41,506 nt of DNA from a virus: positions 1 through 41,506 of the IMG/VR virus record IMGVR_UViG_3300046529_001166; one strand, written 5' to 3'. Below are positions 9,610 through 18,050 of this stretch, piece by piece. The notes beneath the pieces are model-generated. The model was not told where the DNA came from. It searched no databases and worked only from the letters and a program-made list of their open reading frames with translations. Each line of letters opens with the position of its first letter. The stretch's first letter is position 1. A program made the translations under genes and the position numbers.

Positions 9610-10058
9610 CAGGCCGTGAACACTCCCGTCAACTCGGCGGCGAGGATCGAAGAGGCCTCGTGGCCGGCCTCGAACTCCTCCATCGCATCGCGGGCGTAGC
9701 GCTTCTCGCGGATCTTGACTTCTTTCACCGCGTGCCACGCGCCATCGGGCGTCTGAAAGATCAGGTAGTCGCCGTGGATCGGCTTGATCGTGCCGCCGTA
9801 CTCGTGGATCGCCGCGTAGACGGGCGAGTCCTTGCCGAGCATGAAGCTGCCCTCCTCGCTCGGCACCGGCACGAGGAAGGAGCGGGAGAGTCGGCGCGTG
9901 CCGACGGTTTCCTTGAAGGCCTCGACCTTCTCGGCGATCAGCTTGCCGAGGAGCAGCGAGGCTTTGAGCAGGCCGCGAAGGAGCGCCGGGCCCACGTCGG
10001 CGGCGAAGTGCTCGCTCGCCGCCAGGGCGTCGCCCTCGGACTCGATCAGCAATTTCAT
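9609..10058 (-). CDS. HK97 gp10-like head-tail joining protein
   Basis: A 149-residue protein from ATG 10058 (ATGA overlap with the upstream connector). It has the HK97 gp10/tail-component pattern: N-terminal helices (KASLLLGKLIAEKVEAF), a central region with SPVYAAIHEYGGTIKP, the hallmark AxxxExGG stretch, and a C-terminal helix. It forms part of the neck. The order portal, protease, capsid, adaptor, gp10, terminator, tube supports the call. Confidence 0.82.
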   Translation of the reverse strand: MKLLIESEGDALAASEHFAADVGPALLRGLLKASLLLGKLIAEKVEAFKETVGTRRLSRSFLVPVPSEEGSFMLGKDSPVYAAIHEYGGTIKPIHGDYLIFQTPDGAWHAVKEVKIREKRYARDAMEEFEAGHEASSILAAELTGVFTA

Positions 10059-10768
10059 ACCGCCACCGCCGAGGTCGTGTAACTCTCCTGGCCCTCGAGG
10101 AGCTCTTCGACGTCGGCCGGCATTTTGAGGCCGGCCATCGCTTTGCCGAAGTCCTCGGAGAAGAAGGCCTGATCGCGCTTGTGGATGTTCTGCAACCACA
10201 TGAGCAGCGCCAGCTTGACGTTCGGCGGCACGGTTGTGCGATCCGGGCCGAAGCCCCATTTCGCGGTGACCCGCACCACGGCGTAGGAATTGAGTTCGGC
10301 CCGCACCTCGTTCGGCCAGGGCGTGCCGCCGCGCTCGTTGGAGGGAACGTGCGCAGAGAGGACGCCCCACCCGACGCCCTGCGCCGGCAACTCCTGCGGC
10401 AGAAGAAAGCGAACCCGGGTGAAGGTCGCCGCCGAACCGCTGAGCGGCTCGAGCGCGTATTCCTCGACGCCGAGTAAGCGCCAGGTCGCCTCGTCGCCCG
10501 GTGTCCCGCTCACCTCCACTTTTTCGACCGAGCGGCAGTCGGTTATCTCGGCGTGCTTGGCGCCGGGGTCGAAGGTGAACTCTCGGCTCGAGGCTTTGTC
10601 TTTCGAGTCGTCGCTGATGTAGCAATGACCCGTCCGCTCCACGATCCGAGCCGAGAGCCCTTCGATGATCTGTTCGAGCAGCGCGTCGCCGGGAAGGTCC
10701 GTTTTCCCCACGGCGAGGTAGGTGCGAACCTCCTCGGTGCTGACGAGTGCCTGATCGGCGAGCGCCAC
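10055..10768 (-). CDS. Head-tail adaptor (gp6-like connector)
   Basis: A 237-residue protein with an N-terminal helical segment (STEEVRTYLAVGKTD) typical of gp6-like DNA-packaging/adaptor proteins, an inserted beta region (residues about 60-160), then helices WLQNIHKRDQ near the C-terminus. It docks under the portal in HK97-type heads. The start is GTG 10768, immediately after the stop of the preceding small gene. It overlaps the next gene by ATGA. Confidence 0.78.
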   Translation of the reverse strand: MALADQALVSTEEVRTYLAVGKTDLPGDALLEQIIEGLSARIVERTGHCYISDDSKDKASSREFTFDPGAKHAEITDCRSVEKVEVSGTPGDEATWRLLGVEEYALEPLSGSAATFTRVRFLLPQELPAQGVGWGVLSAHVPSNERGGTPWPNEVRAELNSYAVVRVTAKWGFGPDRTTVPPNVKLALLMWLQNIHKRDQAFFSEDFGKAMAGLKMPADVEELLEGQESYTTSAVAV

Positions 10769-10771
10769 CCT

Positions 10772-11080
10772 TTACCGCCCGCGCCGGGCCGCCCTGCGTC
10801 CCGCCCAACCCTTCGGCTGTCGGTCTGCCCGATCCTGCTTCTGAGTCGCGACCGAGGCCTTGCGCGCATCGGCGCGCTGTTGCGCCCGATCCGCGGCCTC
10901 GCTCGGCGTCAGCTTGCGGTCGTGGTGGCGACGGGTGCCCGAGCGATCCTTCCGCTCGGGCAGGCCGCTGCCGCCCGACTTCCCTCCCCCGCGCTTGTCG
11001 CGCGAGGGAGAGTCCGACTTGTCACGAGATGGGCCGGTGGACTTGGCGCCACCGCTTTTGCCGTCTTTCGTGTCAGCCAT
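10772..11080 (-). CDS. Small basic, disordered protein between capsid and adaptor
   Basis: A 102-residue protein rich in Lys, Arg, Gly and Ser, with no obvious fold in the first 50 residues and a basic helix at the C-terminus (TPSEAADRAQQRADARKA). It lies 13 bp after the capsid stop and 3 bp before the adaptor start, so it is translated as part of the head operon. It could be a DNA-binding or capsid-associated accessory protein. No family is recognised and the ribosome site is weak, so confidence is moderate. Confidence 0.6.
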   Translation of the reverse strand: MADTKDGKSGGAKSTGPSRDKSDSPSRDKRGGGKSGGSGLPERKDRSGTRRHHDRKLTPSEAADRAQQRADARKASVATQKQDRADRQPKGWAGRRAARRGR

Positions 11081-11093
11081 CGCCGGTCAGCCC

Positions 11094-12848
11094 CTAGACG
11101 ACCGGGGTCGGTTTGACGCCCGTCACGGTGACGAACGATTTCGGCCGCACGACGATGAAGCCCATCCGCTCCTCGCCGCGGAACGAGGTCAGATTCTTTT
11201 TGAACCCGATGCTCGTGTCGATGTCGATGCGGAAGGGAGAGCGCCGAAGCACGATCCCGTCCATGAAGTTGCCGACGATGATCGGCGACTCGTCTTCTTC
11301 TTCGCCGGCGTCGAGCGGGATGTAGCTCGACCAGGTGATCGGCAGCCCCAGGATCCGCGGCGGCGCCTGACCGAGCGGCGGGCCGCTGTCCGAGGTTCCC
11401 TCGGTTTGCATCGGCCCGTAGAGGAAGCCGATTGCGTCCTCGAAGGAGAGCGCGATGTCCGTCCACGTGGCCGGATTGAGCGCCCCGTCGGTCGGCTCCA
11501 TGTGCCCTTCGACGCGGACCTGCTGCGCCGCCCGGAAGATGGAGGTGATGAAGTTGCGCCCGGCGGATGCTTTCGCCGCTTCATCGACTTTGCGAGTCGG
11601 GATGTCTTCGTTTTTCAGGATGCCGAGAGGCTCGCCCGTTCCCGAACCGCTGAGAACGTCGTTCTCCTCCTGCACTCCGGTCACGGTGCCGAGCTCGGTG
11701 CTGATCCACCCGCGAGCAGCCGGGAAGTCTTCGAGCGTCGGGTTCGGGACGTCGGAGATGCCGGCGATGGTGAAGACCCGCGCCACCTCGAGGTCGAACG
11801 TCGGGTCCGATTCGGGCTTCGGTTCGCCCTCATCGACGTGCCCGACTGAGAGCCCCGATTTGAAGACCGGGAACTCGACCGCCGGCGAGCTCGTCCGAAT
11901 CTCTCGGAAAAGCTGCACGACCTTCGCCTGCGCCCGCAGGAACGGAAGCGCCTGCTGAATGTCGGGGAGGATCAGGTCGACGTCTTCGAGGTCTTCGGTC
12001 GCCCATGCCTTCTGACGCTCGGGCGAGTTGAACTTCTCCTCGTAGTCGTGAAGGCGACTCGAGAGCTCCTGATCGTGCGTCTTGATCGCGTCACGCATTT
12101 CGAGGAAGAGGTTGTCGCCCTCCCATCGCTCGAGCTCCTTGCCGCGCTTGAGGCCTGCGCCCCGCGGGCCCGAGGCCGGTTGGTCGAAGTAGTCCTTGAC
12201 CTGCTTCTCGAACTTCTCGATGCGCTCATCGAGTTCGGCCTTGAAGTCGGCCATCTCGGTCGACTCGCGTTTCTTGGAGAAGGCGACGAGCTCATCGACT
12301 TTTTCGCCGAGCTCCTTCTCGCGCTTCTCGACCTCGGCCTTGTCCTCGCCCTTTATGTCCATCTCGCCGAGACGCTTGACCAGGTCGCCGCGCAGCTTGT
12401 CGACCTGCTCGCCGACTGCCTTCATCGTGGCGAGGTCGCCATCTCCGAGGGTGTCGTCGTCATCGCCGTCAGCGCCGGCGAAGGGGAAGACGAACATCTT
12501 CGCCGTGAGCGGATTTCGCAGCGCCGCGAAGAGCCCGTCGAGCCCGACCGAGCGGAAAGCCCGGAAGGCGCCGCGGAGTCGGATTGAGCCGCCGGACACT
12601 TTGCGCGCCGTGCGCTTGGCGATTCCCTCGCGGCCCTGCCCGCTCGCGTGCACGATTGCGTGCAAGCCGGGGTCGACCGACAATGGGATGAGCGCTACGG
12701 ACAGGCAGCCGATGGCGAAGCGATAGCCGAGGCGCTTGACCGCGCGACGCGGCTTCGCTGCCCCGGGAAGTTCGACTGCAAGCCACACGGCGAGGAGGGC
12801 GAACACCGCGAGGGCGATGACGCCGAACGTCGTCAGGTTGTGGAACAT
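11094..12848 (-). CDS. HK97-fold major capsid protein with N-terminal membrane segments
   Basis: A 584-residue open frame from ATG 12848, preceded by AAGGAG at a 5-nt spacing. Residues about 270-584 have the HK97 capsid pattern (PDIQQALPFLRAQAKVVQLF, TELGTVTGVQEENDVLSGSG, EPLGILKN, then the P-domain end). Residues about 142-222 form a strong coiled coil like the delta/scaffold domain removed by the prohead protease. Unusually, residues 1-60 contain two hydrophobic segments (about 8-27 and 45-59) separated by a basic loop, then about 60 basic linker residues. Either the precursor is membrane-associated, or a small membrane protein has become fused upstream. Internal ATGs (codons 118 and 142) lack good ribosome sites. 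Confidence 0.92.
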   Translation of the reverse strand: MFHNLTTFGVIALAVFALLAVWLAVELPGAAKPRRAVKRLGYRFAIGCLSVALIPLSVDPGLHAIVHASGQGREGIAKRTARKVSGGSIRLRGAFRAFRSVGLDGLFAALRNPLTAKMFVFPFAGADGDDDDTLGDGDLATMKAVGEQVDKLRGDLVKRLGEMDIKGEDKAEVEKREKELGEKVDELVAFSKKRESTEMADFKAELDERIEKFEKQVKDYFDQPASGPRGAGLKRGKELERWEGDNLFLEMRDAIKTHDQELSSRLHDYEEKFNSPERQKAWATEDLEDVDLILPDIQQALPFLRAQAKVVQLFREIRTSSPAVEFPVFKSGLSVGHVDEGEPKPESDPTFDLEVARVFTIAGISDVPNPTLEDFPAARGWISTELGTVTGVQEENDVLSGSGTGEPLGILKNEDIPTRKVDEAAKASAGRNFITSIFRAAQQVRVEGHMEPTDGALNPATWTDIALSFEDAIGFLYGPMQTEGTSDSGPPLGQAPPRILGLPITWSSYIPLDAGEEEDESPIIVGNFMDGIVLRRSPFRIDIDTSIGFKKNLTSFRGEERMGFIVVRPKSFVTVTGVKPTPVV

Positions 12849-12850
12849 CG

Positions 12851-13747
12851 TCACTCCTTCTCGATAGGTGGTGAGCCGAGCGCCTCGAGCAAATCGTTTG
12901 CGCCCCGCATGTAGGCCAACTCGATCAACTTTGCGTTAACCGCTTCAGCGCCGGGGAGTTTGCCTCCGAGAAGGGCGTGAAGAGTGGCGATCTGCTCCGA
13001 AGGTAGCACCCCTCGTCGGTCAGACTTTGCGAAGTACCCCTCGAGCTCGTGGATCAGCGCCTTCGAGTGGCGATTCACCCGGGCGACGTGCTCGTCGTCG
13101 CGACCGCCGAGATTCTTGACCTCGCTGACCGTCGCGAGCTCGTTCGCCGGGAAGGTGACGGGCGACCACTCCCAGAGGTCGATGTCCTTGAGGAACCAGG
13201 CTTCGAGCTCGGCGTTGTATTCCTCGACCACGACGTCATAGCCGATGGAGAGGCCGGTGACGACGCCGTCGAGCATCAGCGGCACGACCTCGTCTTTCAC
13301 CTTCGGGATGTTGGAGAGGACGCCGACCACGTCGAGCCCGAACTCATCCTCGACGCCGGACTCCTGCTTGCCGATGGGCTCGCGGGTGGAATGCTGCCAT
13401 AGCACCTTGACATCGGGTTTCTCGCGAAGCGTGCGCTCGAAGGCGCCGGGCATGATGATGTCGCCGTAGGCGTCGCGGTTGCCGAACACGGCGGCATAGC
13501 CGGCGATCCGCCGGCGTCCGTCATCCGACGGTTCCTCGAGGCGAAGACGCGACATCGGGAAGACCGACCGCCGTGCCTTGTGATGCCGCTCGCCGCTCGG
13601 CGCACTTTTCCCCATCAGGGAGGTCATCTGCGCTTCAGCTTCGGCTTTGGTCGCGTGGCAGCCCATGACCATGCCGCTGTCGCTGTTGACGCAGGCCCAG
13701 GGATGAGTCTCCGGACACTCGTCTGATTTTTCGACGTGGTATTTCAT
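12851..13747 (-). CDS. Prohead protease (HK97 U35 family)
   Basis: A 298-residue serine protease that trims the capsid scaffold region. The U35 core follows a 65-residue N-terminal extension: RRIAGYAAVFGNRDAYGDIIMPGAF, then the catalytic His in VLWQHSTREPIGK, and the catalytic Ser in GVVTGLSIGY. The N-terminal part (HVEKSDECPETHPWACV) contains Cys and His residues and resembles a small domain seen on other actinophage proteases. The C-terminal 60 residues are helical. ATG 13747 follows GGGGAG. It lies directly upstream of the capsid gene, the expected order. Confidence 0.92.
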   Translation of the reverse strand: MKYHVEKSDECPETHPWACVNSDSGMVMGCHATKAEAEAQMTSLMGKSAPSGERHHKARRSVFPMSRLRLEEPSDDGRRRIAGYAAVFGNRDAYGDIIMPGAFERTLREKPDVKVLWQHSTREPIGKQESGVEDEFGLDVVGVLSNIPKVKDEVVPLMLDGVVTGLSIGYDVVVEEYNAELEAWFLKDIDLWEWSPVTFPANELATVSEVKNLGGRDDEHVARVNRHSKALIHELEGYFAKSDRRGVLPSEQIATLHALLGGKLPGAEAVNAKLIELAYMRGANDLLEALGSPPIEKE

Positions 13748-13769
13748 AGGACTCCCCTCGTTTGCCGAG

Positions 13770-13809
13770 GTCGAGTCCCGCCGCCCGGATCGCGCCGACG
13801 GGACTCGAC
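13770..13809 (-). terminator. Hairpin between decoration protein and protease genes
   Basis: An 11-bp perfect stem (13770-13780 with 13799-13809) with an 18-nt loop, lying in the 70-bp gap between the stop of the upstream gene (13818) and the protease start. No U-tract follows on the minus strand. It could be a partial terminator that lowers protease expression relative to the decoration protein, or an RNA-stability element. Confidence 0.5.
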
Positions 13810-13817
13810 TTCCCGGG

Positions 13818-14687
13818 TTAGGACGCGGCGACCGTCCGCAGCGCCATCAGCGGTGCTTTCGTGCCGGCCGCTTCTCCGATGGCGACCGTTTTCGGCAGCG
13901 GGTAGCCGCCGGCCGCGAGTGTGATGAGCTCGCGCTTGCCGGCGGTGCCGCCGAGCAGGTCGGCCGCCGCCGCGTCGGCGCTGACCAGGTGCAGCACTTT
14001 CGCCGCGCCCCCCTGCGAGCCGAGGGCCGCGTAGTAGTAACGGCCCGGCTGTACCTGCACGACCGAGGCGAAGTCGAGCGCCTTCGCGCCGGCCGTGGCC
14101 GCGACTTCGTGGCCGCCGTTCGAGCCGAGCAGGTTGAGGTCCGCGTCGTAGATGCCGACGTCGACGGCGACCGAGTCGCCCGGGGTCTGCGTGGTGATCG
14201 TGACCGTTTTCGTGCCTTCGGTGAGGCCGGTCGCGTCAGCGGTCAGAGCCGGCACGTCCTGTTTGCCGAGCGTGCCCTTGAAGGTGACGATGTACGGCGT
14301 GGTGCCGTTTTCGTCGCCGGGCCCGCCGGTCACTTCGACGTCGCCCGAGGCGATGTTCGAGAGCGCGACGAGCGCCGCCTGCACCGCCGCGGCTTCCGCG
14401 TTGAAGGCGATGGGCGCCGTCGTCTGACCCCTGAAGGTCAGCGTGAAGGTGCCTTTTTTCGCTTTGACCTGGACTTTCTGCACCTCGTTCGCCGCGGTGC
14501 TCGAGTCGCTGACGTCGAAGCCGAGCCCGACCAGGCCGAAGCCGGCCTTCGGCGAGAAGCGGGCGAGTTGCGCGACGCCGTCGGCGAGCGCGAGCTTTTC
14601 CGTGCTGAGTCCGGGGAGCTCGGGCACGTAGATGCCGGACTCCGGGGAGACGTGGGCCGCGACGGGGCGACCGAATCCACTAGTCAT
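13818..14687 (-). CDS. Putative head decoration/fibre protein
   Basis: A 289-residue beta-rich protein. I chose ATG 14687 because AGGAGG stands 7 nt upstream; the ATG two codons earlier is only 1 nt from it. Residues about 65-180 hold a domain that recurs in phage and bacterial surface proteins (GTFTLTFRGQTTAPIAFNA, AAAVQAALVALSNI, VEVTGGPGDENG, PYIVTFKGTLG). It sits between portal and protease, a place often used for decoration or head-fibre proteins. No enzymatic motif is seen. Virion location is inferred from position. Confidence 0.65.
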   Translation of the reverse strand: MTSGFGRPVAAHVSPESGIYVPELPGLSTEKLALADGVAQLARFSPKAGFGLVGLGFDVSDSSTAANEVQKVQVKAKKGTFTLTFRGQTTAPIAFNAEAAAVQAALVALSNIASGDVEVTGGPGDENGTTPYIVTFKGTLGKQDVPALTADATGLTEGTKTVTITTQTPGDSVAVDVGIYDADLNLLGSNGGHEVAATAGAKALDFASVVQVQPGRYYYAALGSQGGAAKVLHLVSADAAAADLLGGTAGKRELITLAAGGYPLPKTVAIGEAAGTKAPLMALRTVAAS

Positions 14688-14698
14688 CTTCATTCCTC

Positions 14699-16792
14699 CT
14701 ATTTCGGGACTTCTATGACGGGCAGACCAATCCGCGTGCAATTCGGGTGGCTGATCGGGTTGGCTTCGTATTCCTCGAGGGTCCACCGCGAACCGTTTGC
14801 GTCCGCGCACTCCTCGTCTTCGTCGCCGTCCATGATGTCGACGGACTCGATACCCGCCTCGCGCATAAGCCCCGCGCTCGACTGATTGAAGGTAACGGCG
14901 GCCTCGGTCCGAGCGATGCGCTCGGCCTGCCAGGTCGTGTACTCCTCGTAGACGCCCTTGATCCCCTTGATCGTCACGTCAGGCGCGCCGGCCTGCGTGG
15001 AGGTGAAGGTGCCGCCCTCGGCGATCTGCCGATAGGTGAGGCCGTGGGCGATGCCTTCGCGGACCTCCTCGAGCACCTCGTTCTTGACCCGGCCCGAGAC
15101 CGAGGCGATGCCCTCGGGCCGGTTGGCGAGCGCTTTCAGGGTGCGCGCGATAAGCGACTCGCTCGCCGCCTGATCGACGGCCTCGGCGGTGATCTTGAAG
15201 GAGGCCAGCGCGAGCCCCTCTTGCATCGTCTCCACGACCTGATGGAAGTTGGCGGCGTCGTCTGACCATCCGTACTCGCTGAGCAGGCGCTCGAGCTCCG
15301 CGGCCTTTTCCTGCCCCTCCACGATGGAGAGAACCCGGTCGCGCTGCTCGGCGAAGTGCTTGACGATCTCCATTTTGCCGCGCTCGGAGAAGCGGGCTTT
15401 CGCCTCGAGGGCGTTGCGCAGCCACTCGGTGACGGTCGTCTTGGACTCGCGCAGCACCCACGACTCGAGGCGGTATCCGGGCCGCGCCTTCGGCACATTG
15501 ACGCCGGGCTCTTCTTCGAGTTGCGGCGTCGGCGCGGCTTCGATGAGGTCGACAATCGGCCGCGATTTCGTCGGCATCCACAAGCTGTCGGCGCCGGCTT
15601 CTTCAATCGGATCGTCGCCGAGGTCGCCGCGGCCTTCGTTCGGCGTCTTGAGGCCGCCGGACACCTCTTTCGCGGCCCGTTCGGAGCGCCATCCTTCGGC
15701 CCGGGCGAGCGCCGGCACGACGGTCGTATCGAAGCGGAAGTCCTCGACGTCGGGATAGAAGGGCATCAGCGTGACTTTCGTCCACGTGGCGAAGAAGCCG
15801 AGCTTCGGCAGCATCGTGATCTTCCAGAAGATCGGCTCGGCATTCTCGAAGTTCGAGTAGGTGGCGCGGGTCATATCGCCGACCAGGACCGGCGGCACAC
15901 CGAAGGCGGCGCATTGGCCCTCGCGGGCGAGCCGGCGCCCCTCGAGGTACTCGACGTCCTTTTGGGACTGCGTCAAGAGGGTGATGTCGGGATCGCCGCT
16001 GAGGATCGCGGCGCGATGGGCCCGGTCGACGCCCTTGAACTCGGCCCATTCCTCCTTGTTGAGCTTGCGCTCTTCGGAGTCCATCTTGCCTTTGAAGCCG
16101 ATGACCAGGTCCGGGCGGGCGGCGTTGCGGAAGAAGCGATGGTCATAGCGGACGCCGAAGTACTCGCTGATGATGTCGTCTTTCGCGGCGCGAAGCGGGC
16201 TCATCCCGTAGAGGTCATCTTTCGGGTTTGCGTAGCGGCCGGCGACGACGATGCTCTTTTCGCCCTCGCCGCTGACCTTCGGGTTGTAGGGGTCGAGCGC
16301 GTCGAATTGCACGACGTCGACGCCGTTGACGTTCGGGTCGTAGCTGTAGCCCTCGATGGTGCCGCCCTCGCCGGGCTTGATCCGCACGAATTGCCCGCGC
16401 AGCGGGAAGAGTTGAGCGATGTCGCCGCCGCGCGAGGGCACTATCTCCCAGAACCACTCGCCGATGACCTCGGCCCACTTGATCGTCCACTCGAAGAACA
16501 TCAGCGCCGGGTCGCGCGGGCTCGGCCGGCGCAGGAGGTCGAGCATCTTGTGCTCTTCGATCCACTCGCCGCGGACCTTGACTTGCATCGGCACCTGCGT
16601 CGCCGAGCTCGAGATGAGGTTCACGCAACGGTTGACCCACACCCGGTCGAAGTAGGCGTCGACCAACTCCTGCCGCGATTCGGGCTCATAGCGTTCGCCA
16701 TAGGCGCCGGTCATTCCGTAGCCGTAGGTATCGGGAGTCGCCCCCCGCGGGCCCGACTTGCCGGTGAGGAAATCAAGGATGGCGCTACGCAA
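14699..16792 (-). CDS. Portal protein fused to MuF-type minor head protein
   Basis: A 697-residue protein from TTG 16792, chosen because a perfect AGGAGGT lies 6 nt upstream and the frame before it only shadows the neighbour. Residues about 20-410 are an HK97-type portal (FDRVWVNRCVNLISSSATQVP, YGMSPLRAAKDDI, GVPPVLVGD), the dodecameric DNA gate. Residues about 450-697 are a MuF/SPP1 gp7-like domain ending in the typical RTEAAVTFNQSSAG, MDGDEDEECADANG and HPNCTR motifs. In most phages these are two genes; here one chain would place a MuF domain on each portal subunit. It overlaps the WbqC-like gene by 8 nt. Confidence 0.92.
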   Translation of the reverse strand: MRSAILDFLTGKSGPRGATPDTYGYGMTGAYGERYEPESRQELVDAYFDRVWVNRCVNLISSSATQVPMQVKVRGEWIEEHKMLDLLRRPSPRDPALMFFEWTIKWAEVIGEWFWEIVPSRGGDIAQLFPLRGQFVRIKPGEGGTIEGYSYDPNVNGVDVVQFDALDPYNPKVSGEGEKSIVVAGRYANPKDDLYGMSPLRAAKDDIISEYFGVRYDHRFFRNAARPDLVIGFKGKMDSEERKLNKEEWAEFKGVDRAHRAAILSGDPDITLLTQSQKDVEYLEGRRLAREGQCAAFGVPPVLVGDMTRATYSNFENAEPIFWKITMLPKLGFFATWTKVTLMPFYPDVEDFRFDTTVVPALARAEGWRSERAAKEVSGGLKTPNEGRGDLGDDPIEEAGADSLWMPTKSRPIVDLIEAAPTPQLEEEPGVNVPKARPGYRLESWVLRESKTTVTEWLRNALEAKARFSERGKMEIVKHFAEQRDRVLSIVEGQEKAAELERLLSEYGWSDDAANFHQVVETMQEGLALASFKITAEAVDQAASESLIARTLKALANRPEGIASVSGRVKNEVLEEVREGIAHGLTYRQIAEGGTFTSTQAGAPDVTIKGIKGVYEEYTTWQAERIARTEAAVTFNQSSAGLMREAGIESVDIMDGDEDEECADANGSRWTLEEYEANPISHPNCTRIGLPVIEVPK

Positions 16793-17432
16793 CGGAGACC
16801 TCCTGTTCGGGACGGGTCGGAAGAGCGCCATCGGTGAAGACCGCATCGATGACGGATGGATTCTCGCCGGCAAACCGGAAGAAGAGAAGGTCGATGCCGC
16901 CGGCCTCGAAGACCTCGGCGTCGAGCCGGGCGCCGGGCCCGGTCAGGTAGGCCGAGCCGCCGACTGCCTGCACCATGTGGACGATCCTCGAGGAGACCGA
17001 GCCGCGAGGCGTCGGCGCGAGTTGGGATTGGCGGAACTCGCGCGTCCCGAAGCCGAGGCGGCCGATGATCCACTCGATGAGCTCGAGGTTGAGGTCGACC
17101 AGGGGCGAGCCGTGGAAGGCGAGCTCGCCGGCGAGGATGTCGAAGATGTAGGGGTCGAAGTGCTCGGCGCCGGCGTAGCGCTCGCGCAGGATGTTGACGT
17201 GCTCACCCTGCCAGTCCTCGCCGGCGATGGTGACCTCGCGGATCGGCGTCAGGTGGTCGCGCCGGTCGACGGGCACCGTGAGCCACTCGCCGCGGGGAAG
17301 CTGGTTGCGGTTGACGTAACCGGGCGTGGTGAAGCGAACGTCATCGAGCCACACGACCGCATCGGCCCGGGCGATCTTCGAGACCACACTTACTCCCGGT
17401 AGATACCCCGGCTGATGGGCGGTGACGATCAT
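16785..17432 (-). CDS. WbqC-like family protein
   Basis: A 215-residue protein beginning MIVTAHQPGYLPG, then ADAVVWLDDVRFTTPGYVNRN. These are the signature N-terminal motifs of the WbqC-like family (HQPxYLPW, then DDVQF...NRN). Bacterial members lie in O-antigen and sugar-nucleotide clusters and are thought to act in transfer or modification of sugar moieties; the exact reaction is poorly defined. ATG 17432 overlaps the preceding stop (ATGA). Its place directly before the portal gene in the late operon suggests a role in modifying virion, DNA or cell-surface glycan late in infection; this is inference. Confidence 0.82.
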   Translation of the reverse strand: MIVTAHQPGYLPGVSVVSKIARADAVVWLDDVRFTTPGYVNRNQLPRGEWLTVPVDRRDHLTPIREVTIAGEDWQGEHVNILRERYAGAEHFDPYIFDILAGELAFHGSPLVDLNLELIEWIIGRLGFGTREFRQSQLAPTPRGSVSSRIVHMVQAVGGSAYLTGPGARLDAEVFEAGGIDLLFFRFAGENPSVIDAVFTDGALPTRPEQEVSVA

Positions 17433-17614
17433 TGCGAGAGCCACCCTTCACCGAGCGCGACGAAGAACAGGGCCCACGCCGCGGCGCAGACGGCGAGGGC
17501 GCCGAGCCAGAGAAGAATTACCTCAACCCTTAGGCCCCCAGCGGATCGCCCTCTTCGGTTTCGGCGCCGGCTTCGGTGTGCGCTTCCGAGAGGGCTTTCG
17601 TCGCTTGCCGTCAT
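17429..17614 (-). CDS. Small single-span membrane protein
   Basis: The C-terminal 34 residues (VEVILLWLGALAVCAAAWAL and onward) form one clear transmembrane helix, and the stop overlaps the WbqC-like ATG as ATGA, so translation of this frame is likely. The start is uncertain. The ATG at 17614 would overlap the upstream gene by about 90 nt in another frame and adds a poorly coding, Arg-rich stretch. A non-standard start near 17510 just after the upstream TAA is possible. No function is recognised. Confidence 0.5.
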   Translation of the reverse strand: MTASDESPLGSAHRSRRRNRRGRSAGGLRVEVILLWLGALAVCAAAWALFFVALGEGWLSQ

Positions 17615-17759
17615 CGGCGTCGTTCCAGGGAATCCGCCGCTGCTTCTTCACCTTCCCGCAAGCGCAAGTCGACCTTGAGGGTTGATCGAAGTCGATCTGC
17701 CAGACGTGATTGTGCGGCCCCGTAGATACCGAGAGCCTAGCCTGCCCGTCAGCGGTCAT
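17523..17759 (-). CDS. Hypothetical protein with CxC motif and basic tail
   Basis: A 78-residue protein starting directly after the preceding TAA (TAAATG). The middle has HVWQIDFDQPSRSTCACGK with two close Cys, and the last 30 residues are Lys/Arg/Pro-rich (KRTPKPAPKPKRA). It could bind metal or nucleic acid, but no family is recognised. It belongs to a run of four or five short overlapping genes before the WbqC-like gene. Confidence 0.65.
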   Translation of the reverse strand: MTADGQARLSVSTGPHNHVWQIDFDQPSRSTCACGKVKKQRRIPWNDADDGKRRKPSRKRTPKPAPKPKRAIRWGPKG

Positions 17760-18050
17760 TTACGCGACGCGGCGGGCGTTCTGCTTCGCGCGGAATGTGG
17801 CGAGGCGCTCGAGCGGCTTCGCGAGCTCGTCTAGAAGTTCCTGATGTGCCTGCTCGCCGGCGAGATTCTCGCGTGCGATCCGATCATGTTCGGTGCATAG
17901 CCAGATGACCTCGCCGTCCGGTCCCTCGTGGCGAGCGAGGGCGAGACTTAGGCAGCCTCGAGCCCGGCATGCGCAGGCCGGCTTCCGCGGCGCCGCCTTC
18001 GCCGTCGGTTCCGGCTCCGGTATCCGCCGCTTCTTCTTGCCCTTCGCCAT
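17760..18050 (-). CDS. Hypothetical Cys-containing small protein
   Basis: A 96-residue protein: a basic N-terminus (AKGKKKRRIPEPEP), then CACRARGCLSLALARHEGP and EVIWLCTEHDRIAREN, giving several Cys and a His that could form a zinc site, then a helical C-terminus. A TGA in its own frame lies 6 nt before ATG 18050, so the start is well bounded. Most of it overlaps 17884..18126 in another frame; of the two, this one has the better protein-like composition here. Confidence 0.7.
   Translation of the reverse strand: MAKGKKKRRIPEPEPTAKAAPRKPACACRARGCLSLALARHEGPDGEVIWLCTEHDRIARENLAGEQAHQELLDELAKPLERLATFRAKQNARRVA

Noticed and set aside
11973-12600. Plus-strand frame opposite the capsid coiled coil (Leu/Glu/Asp-rich)
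   Set aside because: Antisense of a Lys/Glu/Leu coiled coil naturally reads as another helical sequence; no support from context.
15781-15792. Other CACGTG sites (for example near 9185, 15785, 26917, 38180) as further parS copies
   Set aside because: The flanks do not fit GTTnCACGTGnAAC; only 18308-18323 does.
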